DNA from: Owenia fusiformis
Lineage: Eukaryota > Annelida > Polychaeta > Sabellida > Oweniidae
Direction: 5' to 3'
DNA length: 64,000 bases
NCBI GenBank assembly: GCA_903813345.2
Contig: CAIIXF020000001.1
Span: forward strand, 44,781,885 to 44,845,884
In this document: in pieces, positions 1 to 24,099 of the stretch
How positions within the stretch are numbered: position 1 is the first letter of the stretch
Layout of the letters: every line of letters starts with the position of its first letter
The notes under the pieces: generated by a model
What the model saw: the letters and a program-made list of their open reading frames with translations, nothing else
What the model was told of the DNA's origin: nothing
The model's database searches: none
Translations under genes and position numbers: made by a program

Positions 1-780
1 TTTTCTGATATACCGAAATTGTTGCAACAGTATTTTTTGACAACTTACTTTGTATTGAATGATTTTATATTTTGATAATAATAATAAACAATATGATATA
101 GTTCAAATCTTCCTTCTGATCTATAGGTGATAGAAATGTTTTTTTAAGTAACATTTTAAAACAAGACTGAACAAACAATGGGATTTATGTTTTTCTATTT
201 TCCACTATCTTACTCATATGTCAGGTGTCATTAACAATCAGATTGGGATTTTATGATCCAGTTCAAATCTTCGTTTTGATATATAGGTGACAGAAATGTT
301 TTTTTTTGTTTGAAGTTAGATTTCAAATCAAACTGCACAAACAATAGGATTTATGTTTTTCATTATCTTTAATCATATGTCAGATTTATTTTTATCCCAG
401 ATTAACACCTTTCTATAATCTTAATCTTGAATAATCTTCAATAAGTTTTCATGAAATCATATTTTTTCCTGTTCAATGCTTTGTTTGGGTAAATGAATTG
501 AATATCGTATTTACCATACTTATTTCTTAGTGTATCAACAGCGATTTCAATATTCATTTCTAAAATTATCTTTAAATCAAAAAGTCTATAAAACAGTATA
601 TTTCCTCAATGTAATATTTTTTGAATTAGGGAAGAAATTGCATTAATCAAATAGGATTCAAATAGGAAAGTTTACCTTTACCATAATTTTCTATTATTCC
701 TTTAATAAATCATATACTATCAAAATATTCATCGAAGTACTATTTAATGAAATATTATATTGTTTTAATCTACTTAAAAC
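1..780. repeat. AT-rich DNA with a diverged ~170-bp direct duplication
   Basis: The segment around 95-225 (GTTCAAATCTTCCTTCTGAT to the TCATATGTCAG) recurs at about 265-385 with the same order of words (GTTCAAATCTTCGTTTTGAT, ATAGGTGACAGAAATG, CATATGTCAG). No gene seen. Confidence 0.55.
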
Positions 781-794
781 AAGTAAAATCATTG

Positions 795-968
795 GGGTCG
801 ACTTGACTAAGGGTTGAGTTGACCAAGGGTTGAGATGACTTGGGGTCGAGTTGACTAAGGGTCGAGATGACTTGGGTCGACTTGACTAAGGGTCGACTTG
901 ACTTGGGGTCGACTTGACTAAGGGTTGAGTTGACTTGGGTTGAGTTGACTTGGGGTTGAGTTGACCAG
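795..968. repeat. Minisatellite, ~17-bp GGGTCGACTTGACTAA units
   Basis: About ten units of GGGT(C/T)GA(C/G)(T/A)TGACT with spacer AAGG or TGG. It ends directly beside the MITE that starts at ~974. Confidence 0.8.
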
Positions 969-973
969 GAAGC

Positions 974-1510
974 ATCACACCAAACTAGTTCTTACCCGTT
1001 CTTGCCAGTCCTACGAAAATGTCGTAAAACGGGCTCAATCTTTCGTTCGTAAACAGTCTTCAATACGTCCATCTCATTCGCAGTTCGTTCAGGTCGCACC
1101 ACGTCGGTGTGCAACGTAGTATAAACTGTCCCTTAGTCTAAAAGGTCATCATGACCTGATTACAGAACGGTATGGTCGCCATCGAATTTTGAATCGAATC
1201 AAAATTCTAAATCACATACCCCGTCAGGGAAAGTCCATAAAGTTCGTAAACAGACCGTAGAACGTTGTAGCTACGTTCATTCAGTTCGCACATAGTTTAA
1301 AACCGATTCGGCAACGTTTTGACGATCACCAGAAAATTTTGAGCATGCTCTAAGTGCTGGAAGACCTACTCGTTCTAGCAGTTTCATGACGTTTGTAAAC
1401 AGATCCCAAACGGGTTTTAGTGGGTTCTTAGTACGTCAAATCCGTTCGTGCACAGTTTAAGCCCGTTTTCGAGAACGTAGTGAGAACTAGTTTGGTGTGA
1501 TAGTAGGGTT
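974..1510. mobile_element. MITE family 1, copy 1 (~536 bp)
   Basis: Terminal inverted repeat TCACACCAAACTAGTTCT at 974 and its complement ending in GTGTGATAGTAGGGT at ~1510. It matches the element at 53407-53994 along its whole length, but copy 2 has a ~37-bp segment that is absent here. No coding frame; non-autonomous. Confidence 0.85.
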
Positions 1511-3080
1511 AGTCAAGCATGTTGGGTGCCCTCAGGTTGGGCTTGTGAAAAGCTAGTTTCAATTACATCAGCAGCTTATTTTGAAAGTAATTTTGAAGAT
1601 GAAAGTCAAGGTCAAATCATGTTTGGAAATTAATTTTCAAACATGGAGTACATGTAAGGGTATATAACATCCCTTTTAACGTAAGCACAACATATCTCTC
1701 TTATGAAAAAAAAGAAGAATCAGCAAAAACTGTTTTGAATATTTTAATTGAGTTGAATTGAATGTAATTTCAATTCAAAAAGGTGGATTAGGCCCCGGGG
1801 ATTGGGCTAGAAATGAAGTCAACACTTGAAGTTCACTTTGGCGACACCTATTATTAGTCAAAAGAATAACGACATATTGACTTCATTAAGCCAATCAAAG
1901 ATATCAAAGGGAATGGTAGAGGGCATCCTATGCGTGGTCAGTTATCTTTCTCAGATTTATTTATGAAATAGAATGAAATGGATAGTTATCTTTGAAGTTT
2001 GGCCCATATATAGTAATGGACAATAGTGTAATGTTATACTTGTGTACATTTTAATCATATGCTAAAGTTTAAAGGGATATCCCATCAATAACCTTGCCCA
2101 TAGAATCCAGGTGTGCCTGACATACACCCAGTTGAGCTAGTCATCTGAAACTTCGTGTGGAGTTGCTCCATGGAGTCTAGATTTAATGTGCCAAAGAACA
2201 AGTCAGAAATAATGCGGACAAAAAAGTCATGCAGGGTGGCACTTTTTTGTGTCACCCTGTACCTTCCATATTTAGCAGAACATGAGAAAATCCTTTAATA
2301 TGGTCAAAGGCAGCTTATTCCTTTCATCAAACATTACAGTTTTAAACATTGGTTCACTTGCTCATTTCCCTTCATTTTAACCACTTTTTATGTTAAGATA
2401 AAAAGGAAGTGAAGGTTTCTGACAATATTTTCATTGGATAGTGTCTATCCAATACTATAATAGCTTTTAGAAAAAAATATACCACAAACGCTTTTACCCA
2501 CATTTAGATTGATTCAATAGTGCCTCAACGACTCAATAAATTCATTCCTAATAGAATAATTTCTCAATTCCTGTAATTTTTAGTTTAAACAATTGCATAT
2601 TCAAATTTACCAAATGCAGGTACTAGAATAATACAGGTATTCATATATGCAAGATTTGTCAGATATTTGCATCGAATAATGGCAATTATGGTAATACTTT
2701 GTATTAAATACTTTATATTATGTGGGTAGGAGTAACAGGTAGACTTTTTGATCTCTGTTCTTTTTGCACAATCTATATGTATCAGTCATATGAATTATTC
2801 ACCAGCAGCACATATAGCTACAGTGATAAAGGATGTCCTTGATTTGAATAAGAATGTCCAACACCTCCAACAGACATGAATGGCAAACGCAATACAAAAG
2901 CAATATATCCCAATCTTCCTTTAAGCTTCACTTTATATCTATAAGTTATTTGTAAAGCTACAACACATTAATTTAATGTGCAAATACATCGAGTTGTCCA
3001 GAAAAGTAATTTTTATCTATGCCCACATTCTAAAATGGTAAAATTTTTAATAGCTGAAATGTAGATTTACATCTTCCAAT
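1511..3080. other. No gene seen
   Basis: AT-rich DNA without supported coding. It contains one short palindrome (2232-2259) ending in CAGGGTG/CACCCTG, possibly a collapsed mariner-type MITE. Confidence 0.5.
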
Positions 3081-3083
3081 ATA

Positions 3084-3632
3084 CAGGGTGGCTCAAAAAT
3101 CGCCACTTTAATTCAAAATGATATAACTTTTTTAATTTTTGATCCAAAATCATGATTTGCATACCAAATGAAACTGGAAGATGCAATCTAGCCATGAATT
3201 ATGAATTGTACACTTTTACTTGAATAAAATGTCGCCAGCGTCTCACTTTAACATGTGCCATGAGAAATGAACAGAATTTGCATAATGTTCCTGAACTGAT
3301 ACGGCCTGATGACCACCGAGCTAATAGTCCTGATGTAAACCCCAGTGAGTATAGGTTACCGGAAGGTCTTCAGGAGATGGTATAAAGGCACCCAATCTCA
3401 AAAATGCTCAACTAAAGCTGGCAATTAAGACAGGTTAAAAGAACATCAACATCTCATTGATACTACTATATCAGCATGGTGACTAAGACTTAAGGCTATC
3501 ATCAAAGAGGGTGGCGGACCAATTGAACTCCTCTTTTATATCAAATACAATCCAAGTTGAAGGACTTATTATATTATTTTATTTTTTAGGACCCCTGGCA
3601 CTATATAACTGGCATTTTTTTGGCCCACCCTG
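3084..3632 (+). mobile_element. Decayed mariner-type transposon, 549 bp
   Basis: Ends CAGGGTGGCTCAAAAA and TTTTTGGCCCACCCTG, inverted, flanked by TA on both sides. Around 3300-3540 the plus strand still reads as mariner transposase C-terminus (NSPDVNPSEYRLPEGLQEMV and later RLKAIIKEGGGPIE), interrupted by stops. The N-terminal two thirds are gone. Confidence 0.8.
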
Positions 3633-3753
3633 TATATGCATCTTGCAATTAACCATATCAAATATGGAGATTATTGAGAATAAATTTAGAGTTCTAGCCA
3701 TGTCGTAGCACCATTTTATCATTAAGGGATGTAATTTCAAAAATGACAACTTA

Positions 3754-4397
3754 GAGTCAATACGTCCAAATCCAAACAGGGGGGTAAACACGAACGGGTT
3801 CCAAACAATGGCAAGCAAATCATTGAATTGAATAATATTACCTCTACTACCTCTACATAATATTTGTAGCCTAAAAGATACCATATAATGATGTATAACA
3901 ACAATCTAACAATAAAATAATCAATTATGATGATTTAGGTGTTCGGAATTACCCCCATGCTCGTGTTTGGAATTACCCCCACAAACCATATGCCTTTCAA
4001 TCAATAGATATCACTTATAAATTAATTAAATTTGGGTTTTTTGATATGCAGGGGTGACAGGATCCAGTATCATAAGTTCAGGGTATCATATAATGATATA
4101 CCATCAATCTAACAATTAAAACAATTAAATTTAAGTTTAGTGTTTGGAATTACCCCCATGTTAGTGTTCGGATTTACCCCCCAAAAATACTCCTGTTCGG
4201 AATTACCCCCCTAAAATACCTTGTAGTAAAAATGGTATAACCCAGATTTTTTTTACAATTTTTCGTAATTTTTTCGGCAAATGCATTCTACAGTGTATAA
4301 TACACATAATATATATAGAATCATACCATAGATGTGCAGTACAGCCAAGCTAACTACATTTTTTGATGGGGGTGTTTGGAAATAGACGTATTGACTC
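3754..4397. mobile_element. MITE with TA duplication, containing repeated GGAATTACCCCC boxes
   Basis: Inverted ends GAGTCAATACGTC / GACGTATTGACTC, with TA flanks at 3752 and 4398. Inside, the word GTTCGGAATTACCCCC or close variants occurs at least five times between 3943 and 4212. No protein frame. Confidence 0.8.
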
Positions 4398-4399
4398 TA

Positions 4400-5577
4400 T
4401 AGTCCTCTGAAATTGATTAAGAAATATGTGGATTCTCATATTTGTTTCTATTGTTGAAATGGGATCAAGTGATCACATTATAGGAGAATCACAACAGTAA
4501 TAATGTACAAACAAGGCATTAACATGCAATATGTCTCCACCTGCCATTAGTTACAGACGCTGATAGCATTTGTTACAGATGCTGAACGCCAACTGCCAAA
4601 CATTGTCCACAAAAAAGTTGGAGACTAATAATAGAATATACAATAACATAAAGTTAGTTTAAGTATTTAAGGAATCATTGTGGCGGTTCATAATTCATAA
4701 CCTATCAGCAAGTACCCTTTACTACCAATTAGTGTATGTTATTCAGGTATTACATATGAATATATGTTTTTTACTTGCATATCCATATATATGTATGTAT
4801 TGTATGACTGTAAATTGTGGAAAAATAACAAAATACTTCATTCATAAAAGTTTTTAATTTCACCTCAGCGAGCATACACACTGCTCAGCAGCACATACAA
4901 CATCCTCCTAAGCAGGTATCCAGAATCTGTACCTCCCTCTTCCCCCTCCTATCACCAATTTGGAAGCGCCCGATTAAACTGAATCACGTGATATAATTAT
5001 GCGCAATGACTTATACATGATTTCTGTTGCAGTGTTGTGACAGCCAATCAGATTGCGAGTTTTTAATCGGGGAAATGCTAACTGCTTATCACAGGGGGTA
5101 AAAAGGAAGAATATATTCTGGATTTTGAAGCCCTGTGATTGGAGGATGCACATGCAATAGCAGTACATACTTCTAAGATAAAGCAAAAAATAATTAAATA
5201 GTACAAAAATTGCATTTTTTATTATTTATTAACATAACATTATTTTTAATGAGTTATATAAATATTCTTTACCAAATTGAAATATAAAAGTAAGTTTACA
5301 AATATATTATACAGTACATAAATATTCACTGTATAATATATAGATGAGTACATTTAAGCATTACATTTTTAATTACTTATCAACATAACATTATTTTTAA
5401 TGAGTTACATAAATATTCTTTAAGTTTACAGATACACTATACAGTATATACACTGTATTTGAGTATACAAGTATGGTATATGAGACCATATGAGCTAGGG
5501 CACAGGAAAATGGGTCTTATAACATTTTTTCAATATTTTGATATTGTGTTCATATTAAACAAGACACACAGTGATAA
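4400..5577. repeat. AT-rich non-coding DNA with a ~160-bp tandem duplication
   Basis: 5215-5300 and 5365-5425 share TTATTAACATAACATTATTT and TTTAATGAGTTA(T/C)ATAAAT. No gene seen in the rest. Confidence 0.5.
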
Positions 5578-7028
5578 ATATCGCACTTTGAAGAGCAAAC
5601 TGGCCACCATGCAATTTACCCAGCATGGCCAAAACCTAATCAGACCGTGGCACTAGTCTGCTCTTCCATATGTAAACATTTCAAGTTGACAAGGTTAGCG
5701 GTTTTCCTGCAATTTTGATGACAAGAATTTATTTGTAGTCTTGAACTTTGGGAAAGTTTAGATAACATTGTTTGTGACCTAATTTGATGACCTTCGACCT
5801 TGAAAATTTTACTTTTTCAGACCTCAGTAGGTCTTTTGTAATTAGCTGACCTAAATTTAAATCCAAAATATCAATTTAGAAAATCAAATTTTTTACCTTT
5901 TCAAGGCCACTGAAGGTCAACAAAACTTTTCAAGGCCACTGAAGGTCAACGAAAGGTCAAATCTGAAATCTAAGGTCAGATTTGAACTTCTGAGAACTTG
6001 TAGATGTTTTTAAAAAAAAAATTTGGTCAATTTGGAGCAAGTTGAAAAATTCAAAATGGCCGCCAAATTAAAAATTCAAAATGGCCACCATGTCATTCAG
6101 CCAGCATACCCAAAACCTAATCAGATCTTGGCAATAGTCTGTTCTTGCATCTGTTAAAATTTCAAGTTGAACGGATAAGTGGTTTTCCTGGAATTTTGAT
6201 GACAAGATTTGTTGAAAAATTCAAAATGGCCACCACGTAGTTTACCCAGCATGCCCTTAACCTAATCAGATCTTGGCACTAGTCTGCTATTGCATGTGTA
6301 AAAATTTCAAGTTGAACAGGTAAGTGGTTTTCTTGGAATTTTGATGACAAGAATTGATTTGTAGTCTCAAACTTTGAGAAACTTGGATAACATCATTTGT
6401 GACCTTGACTTTCGACCTTTAAAATTTCACTTTTTCAGACCTCAGTAGGTGTTTTGTAATTAAGCTGACCTAAATTTAAATCCAAAATATCAATTCAGAA
6501 AATCAACTTTTTTGACCTTTTCAAGGTCACTGAAGGTGAATGAAAGGTCAAATCTGAAATCTAAGGTCAGATTTGAACTTCTGAGAACTTGTAGATGTTT
6601 TTTAAAAAAAAATTTGGTCAATTTGGAGCAAGTTGAAAAATTCAAAATGGCCGCCAAATTCAAAAATTCAAAATGGCCACCATGTAATTCAGCCAGCATA
6701 CCCAAAACCTAATCAGATCTTGGCAATTGTCTGCTCTTGCATCTGTAAAAATTTCAAGTTGAACGGATAAGTGGTTTTCCTGGAATTTTGATGACAAGAT
6801 TTGTTGAAAAATTCAAAATGGCCGCCACATAGTTTACCCAGCATGCCCTTAACCTAATCAGATCTTGGTACTAGTCTGCTCTTGCATCTGTGAAAATTTC
6901 AAGTTGAACAGGTAAGCAGTTATCCTGGAAATTTGATGACAAGATTTAGTTTATGTCCCGCCCGCCCGCCCAAACGCCCGCCCAACAGCACAAGACGACG
7001 ACAATATAGCACTTTTTCAAAGTGCGAT
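5578..7028. mobile_element. Inverted-end element filled with tandem AAAATGGCC(G/A)CC repeats
   Basis: Ends ATATCGCACTTTGAA at 5578 and TTCAAAGTGCGATAA at ~7028. Between them a ~590-bp block is repeated (5700-6290 and 6290-6890), each block itself holding two shorter repeats with CAAAATGGCC(G/A)CCA and AACCTAATCAGATCTTGGCA. The right side carries a GC-rich CCCGCCCGCCCGCCC run near 6958. The short frames here are repeat noise. Confidence 0.7.
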
Positions 7029-7774
7029 AAAAACACAAAGAGACCTTTCAAATGAGCCATAGCTTATGTCGTAACAATTTTTCCATGCAGATATAGACCA
7101 AAAAGACATATTTGAATTGAGCCCATTTTCCTCTAAATCTTGGGCACATTTTTGGCTCTGGAGCACAATTCTAATTTTTGTGATAAGACCGGTTTTCCTA
7201 TGTTAAGGCTCATATAAGTACCTTTACAGTTAAGTTATATTACGTAACATCCACATGAAAATTGCATTGATTGATATATGCTACACAACTGTAAATCATG
7301 ATTGGTTTTTCTCTCAAGATTCAAGATACTCTACACATAAAAAATTGTGTCATAATTTGAAATAGATGAGGCAAAATCCACATCAATGAGGTTAAAAATT
7401 ACTCAGCATACCAAAAACATTCACTCCAGAATTTTCAAACATAAAGCACCCTGATTTTTCACACAAGATTTTGCAGTGGCTACATTCCATATTTATAAAT
7501 ATGCTTTCTACGTCCCCGCAGCAGTGTATGTGTAAACATACATGTGACGTAGGGTTGTTTTTGTAACCAGCTGATTGAAACAGAGGTAAATTGAGCCATA
7601 TTTGAGCAAACTGAAAACATATTTTTGACTTTTTAGTTTCAATAACTCGAAGCTAAATTGTAAACTTATAGGCACCATATGGGTTGATTTCTGACACAAT
7701 TTGTCCTGTCTCTGGCAATTTCACAAGAGGCATTGTCTGTTTCAACATAAAAAACTATTAAAATAGGCACCATA
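7029..7774. other. PARS2 3' flank, no other gene seen
   Basis: AT-rich DNA downstream of the PARS2 stop codon on the minus strand. It would include the PARS2 3' UTR; I could not fix a poly(A) site. Confidence 0.4.
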
Positions 7775-18911
<11,137 letters not shown>

Positions 18912-19283
18912 TAGAATTGTTCGTATTTACTATCAAGCTGCTAAATTGGAAGTACACATGTATACAGTCTTTACGAGACGTTATGTAATAAAACATGTGA
19001 AATCAAATATTTCTGTAGTGGGTGATAATCGAGGTGACACGACACAAATGTTTTATTCGCTTCAAATATCCCAGCATTTCGTTTAGAGCAGTCGATTTGA
19101 TTCGCTTCCCGGGATTTTTGAATACATCGAAACTATGCTAACATTTATGTGCAGTGGTTGATATTGGGACTACTGATAAACTGCTAAAAGAAATGAGTTG
19201 GCGACTTAGCACTGAGCCAAATGATCAACTGTCTTAGCTAAGTGCTGGTCATTGACCATGATAAGTTACTTTTTAGGCCATAC

Positions 19284-19311
19284 CTGAGACTAACATAAAA
19301 GTTAGTCTCAG
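19284..19311. mobile_element. 28-bp palindromic insertion with 7-bp duplication
   Basis: CTGAGACTAAC, six bases, GTTAGTCTCAG, flanked by GCCATAC on each side (19277-19283, 19312-19318). It looks like an element reduced to its two ends. Confidence 0.65.
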
Positions 19312-20974
19312 GCCATACCATGGGCTTTCACTTGAAGAGATTAACGGCTGAACTTGTAATGCCTGGTAAATTCAACTGTGTACCTATATTTGATATTCTG
19401 ATGATAGCATTTCGCCCCACCACATTGGATGCTCCACCCATTGATCAGAGTCATTTATATTATTGTTTTGAAATATGAAAAAAGGAAGACTCTGTTGGAA
19501 AAAACTATAATTAGGGGTGCGGTAGGATGTTCGCGCCTTTTTCAATAACCTCGTGTTAGATAATAACCGATAACTGCGGTTCCGACGAATTTTGTTCATG
19601 AGTATGATTGACATTAATTGTCATTGCATGTGCTGGTTCATCTCAAATAAGCACGGCTTTTAAGCAAAAGATAAGTTGTGTGAAAATTTTGAAACTTCAT
19701 ATAAAACGACCTGCTCCGAACCCATTGATCAAATTAGGCGATGATACCCCGTGTAACATAGGTTTAACTTTTTAAAGCATGTTTAAGTGAGTGTTGCTAC
19801 TAGGGCCGTGCGGCGCAAATCGTGCATCTTCCTCCACTCTACTCCCCGGCAAATGCCGCAATGAAGAACAAGTGTGCGAAGACTAACAACAGCCATGTAA
19901 CAGCACAATCATTGCCCTTTGTTTTGGCCAATATCCAACCACACTAATTTCATATCAGATATCACATTTCAGATAATAACCACACATTCATAAATATTAA
20001 TAAATTAAGATACAGTATCTTAGTTGATCAAACAAATGGTGAAATTAATAATTGTACAGTTACTATTTTTTTTGTATGAATCTTGTCTTTATTCTAGGTT
20101 ACACAGTGTACGAATGGTGATCGCATGTCATAATTGTAAGTTATTTAGTTGCATTGGTAAGGTAAGGTATTCGAATCAGGGGATTGTCAATACTTGTGTA
20201 AAACATATGTTCTTGAGCCTGTCATACATTTGAATAACTTAATAGCGTAGTTTGACCCCACTTGATACAATCGTACAAGTACTCGTACATCTTGAGAACA
20301 CGACTTCGCAACGAAAATGTTTATATTAGCAACAGAACATAAAATCCACGATTGCCAAGGTCCCTGAGAGGTGGTAATGTTCAAATTGTGATTGTTAATT
20401 CTGTCTGGATATTTTCAAGAGTCCTTCGATTGTTCCAATAATACGTTCTCGAATAAAATATAACTATGCGCTAATTGCATGCAGTGATAGGTTGCAACTA
20501 GGCAATCCATTCAATAGAGAAGCGGTGTGGAGGTTTGACGTATTGCCCCGTAAGGTCCAACACGTTGAAGAGAAAGAAAGGATTGGAAGATCATATAAAA
20601 TAGCTTTTTATGTGGATTATAAAATATTTATCAAAAAGTAAAGGTAATGAATGTTTTTTTGTATTATGAGCATCAGTTATTTTTGTATATCATTGACTTG
20701 TATATCATATTGTAACATAATATAGACCTCGGTATAATTTAGATTCTCTGGTAATAATCATTTTGTCATCCAGACACTTTGTTTGTATATAGAGATAAAT
20801 TAGATACATATAAGGTATGGTCATTTTATTTGATATTTTGTCTGTAGATATATATTTAGATTTACTCGTATGTTACATCAATGATGTGTACTTCGAAAGA
20901 ACAATAGTGTAAGGGTTGTATTAAAGATAAATACCACGTTTTGAGGAACACTGCTTCGCTTCGCTCGCTACGGT

Positions 20975-21008
20975 CATGGGCTTTCAAGAGATATGTTGAA
21001 AGCCCATG
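20975..21008. mobile_element. 34-bp palindromic insertion, CATGGGCTTTCAA ends
   Basis: CATGGGCTTTCAA, eight bases, TTGAAAGCCCATG, flanked by CTACGGT and CTACGAT (6/7 match). The same ends occur at 49389. Confidence 0.6.
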
Positions 21009-23448
21009 CTACGATTTTATACTAAAATACAAATAGAATTCTATCTATCTCAAAACTTTTTTTTCCAAAACTATAACGACTGAACTTTACGACATTTTAT
21101 ACTGTTAGTTGATATCGTTGTTCGTTTATACATATGCTATTTGGAGTTGACCTATATTTCATTTATTTTCTATTTAGTCTGTTTACAGAGTAGTCATAAC
21201 ACAATCGCACGAACCACAATAACAAAACATCAAATTGTGAATCTGACATCTTCAACTCTAATTTTCAAGTATGGGTTGTTTATATATCAAAAGTCATTGA
21301 GTATGAGCATCTTTAGTAAACACTCTCTCTCTCTACCTTCATTCATACAGTCTTCGTCCCCAATAATTCAAAAATTGATTGATATGATTTTCGGGGCTAT
21401 CAAAGTTTGTTTAATGTTTGGTTGGCTTTTGTCAGGATAATATCTAAGATTCTATTTAATAGTATGAGGGTAAATTCACAAAATAAATAAATCATGGTTG
21501 CATCAATCAAAATTTATCGTAAAAATAGATCTTAACGACCTTTTTCTATTCAGAGACATATAAAAGTACCTGTTCTGTATTCAAGTCGATATTAATAGAA
21601 ATTAAAACCGATCGGAGAAATTGAAAGTATTATCTGCTATAAACCATTAAAAATTGAAATCGATGTTGAAACTAAAACTAATTTATGTAATTTACTAAAT
21701 CTGAGTGACAGATGACACAACGAGCCCTCCATCCCCCAGAGAATTCAATAGGGATAGTACATGATACTGTCAAATTAATCTTCGAGAAATCCTAATCCGA
21801 TTGACCTTCCTCAGAAAAAATACAATTTGATTATTATCACATTGGAAAATTGACTTTCATCACGCTTTCTTCCAATGTTGCCAATGATAACTTTCTTCTT
21901 TGTCCGTTTATATCGCTATATTTAGCCGTTTCCATAGCAACTTCATCTGAATCTTTTCAGCTGTATTCACCTACATCTTGACTGTATAAAATGACAAAAG
22001 TTTCAATCAATTACACGTCAAAGGAATGTACAATTACCGCTAAATACGATGTTTATTGCTTTATCGAATAGGAATCTGTAGATTTGTCATTCTCCATGGT
22101 TAAATACAATTTAATTTGAATAATTTGTTGCAACAGCAATCTTGCATGGCTATGCGTAACAAGGATGAGGCAGTGCTTGTCTCCCCTATTTCAAGATTCT
22201 GGTTTTGGATATATCACCCCCCTCTTGCCGTAAACTATCAGAAATCTGCTCGTACCCATCGAATCCCCTGGCTACGGGCCTGCTTCAGTTCAAAGCAGTT
22301 GATCCTAAGTAAAATAGTCAGTCACTTGTATTTCCCATATACTGGAAATGAGTTTTATGGTAAGATTGTACCATTTACCAGATCTTGAAGGATGCCTGGA
22401 GCTATTAAAAAACTTTATCTCAGTGAAACTGCCCTCCAGTCTTTATAGTGAAATATTCAGCCACATGATCAAAAAGAACTGAAGAATATCTAATGAATTT
22501 GTTTCCAGGGTTTCGCTCTTAGCCAGATATTCTGTTTCTGATGATGCTGTATTAAAAAGCGGTGATATGGCAACCATTGCAGCTTTCTTTCAGAGCTTGC
22601 GTGGGCTTATCATTTCTTGGTTATATATTGTTATTTGATAATTGCAAACCTAAACAGAGGAAAGCAATTAGTCAAATGTACACATTATAATCTTATTCCC
22701 GTGAAAGAGGTAAACTCTGAAAAAACGATTAGCCTTGGTGATTATGGAATTTGGAACTATTTTATCGTGGTCATATATCAGATTTCAGTGATTATGAAAT
22801 CGTATAATTAAATCACCATGGATCTAATAAGATGAAATACGAGATTATACATTAATATGTTTCCATCCTCTTCAATCATTCGACGACAACCACTACATAA
22901 GTGTGTAAATTGATTCCGAATTAGTACTACTCTCAGTATTTTCTCTGGATGTAGTTCACGAGCTCTTGATGCCTCGTTACTTGATCAATAACCCAATATA
23001 GCATGGTTCACGGAACCAGAATGTTGACTGAGTTATAGAATTGAATAAAAAGAAATGCAAAAACGCCTACAATAAATGTATTGAGCGAAAAAGTCAATCA
23101 AAAGGCCAAAAACATAATTAATTGAATAAATACGATGTCTTCTTCAATTCAATTCAATTATTGCTATGGTTTGATGTAAATAATTTAGCTCTGCATGCTT
23201 CGTCAGCAGTAACATGAAATCATCAGGATCAAGATTTTCATTTACATTGATTTGCTTTTGTATTTTTTCAGAAAGACTAACGATGAATAATTACTCCCTT
23301 GGCGACACGTACACAAAACAAGAAGTTTAGGACAAGAACGAAGATTTCATTACAACTACTGCTAGAATCCATTATCAATTCTACATCGAGAGAAAACAAT
23401 ACGAACTCCATTAGAGTGGCCATAGGGTATTGACTTTCATTTCATTTC

Positions 23449-24099
23449 GTGATTAATTCATTAATAAAAAGCATCATGTCAACACTCAGCGAGGAAAATG
23501 TGGCAAAGTTTAACCAAAGGCAGAGGAAGGTGTCGTCATTGGCACGTGATGGAGCGACTGATTCGGCTGTCACAGGGCCGACAATCCGAAGAATCTCCCG
23601 GGCGGAAGCCCAGGGAGCCGGTGGCGGATTGGGAGTTCCTGGACGTCGGATATCTTCGTATGGACGCGAGCGACGACTCAGCTCATCAGACCGTAGCGGA
23701 GGATTAACAAGCCGCCCCGAACCCGTGCCCACAATCGTGAAAGTTCAGAACACGTATCAAATGGAGCCCACCACCAATAACAAGTTCAACCCATCTCGTG
23801 TAGAAAAGGTGGCGCTGAGTATTTTGGATACGTACCTCGACTGTGAGGATTATAATGGTAAAAAGATGTCGCATCTAAGCCAGACATTGTCAGAAATGAT
23901 AAAAAACAGAGTGAAAGAAATGAACTTCCCACGTTATAAAATAGTTTGTGTAGTCACCATCGGGCAGAATTGTGGTCAGGATTTTCGGTCCGCCAGTAGG
24001 TGTCTATGGGACAGGGACAATGATACATTTGCTACAGTCACATTCAAGAACAGCTCCTTGTTTGCAATTGCCAATGTGTATGCAACGTATTTTGAATGA
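23449..24099 (+). CDS. DYNLT5: Tctex1-domain protein, dynein light chain Tctex-type family (DYNLT5-like)
   Basis: Intronless frame of 216 codons. The first ~95 residues are Ser/Arg/Gly-rich and probably disordered. From about residue 100 a Tctex1 domain begins (VQNTYQMEP, then FNPSRVEKVALSILDTYL) and ends with NSSLFAIANVYATYFE at the very C-terminus, as the family does. The motifs PRYKIVCVVTIGQ and SRCLWD are family hallmarks and are closest in my memory to TCTEX1D1/DYNLT5. Such proteins act in or near dynein complexes, often ciliary; the exact partner is not visible here. Start: Met1 (MINSLIKSIM) or Met10 (MSTLSEEN at 23476); the second looks more natural. AATAAA lies 16 bases after the stop (24115-24120), with another near 24427. 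The opposite-strand frame here is a shadow. Confidence 0.85.
   Translation: MINSLIKSIMSTLSEENVAKFNQRQRKVSSLARDGATDSAVTGPTIRRISRAEAQGAGGGLGVPGRRISSYGRERRLSSSDRSGGLTSRPEPVPTIVKVQNTYQMEPTTNNKFNPSRVEKVALSILDTYLDCEDYNGKKMSHLSQTLSEMIKNRVKEMNFPRYKIVCVVTIGQNCGQDFRSASRCLWDRDNDTFATVTFKNSSLFAIANVYATYFE

Larger units (their letters stand above)
18912..23448. other. Divergent PARS2 / Tctex1 intergenic region
   Basis: 4.5 kb between two divergent genes, so it should hold both promoters; I see no decisive core-promoter motif. Two tiny palindromic insertions are listed separately. A lone GGCTACGGGCCTG fragment at 22270-22282 belongs to MITE family 4. The open frames here are unsupported. Confidence 0.4.

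Noticed and set aside
23442-23732. 96-codon minus-strand frame
   Set aside because: Shadow of the Ser/Arg/Gly-rich start of the Tctex1 gene.
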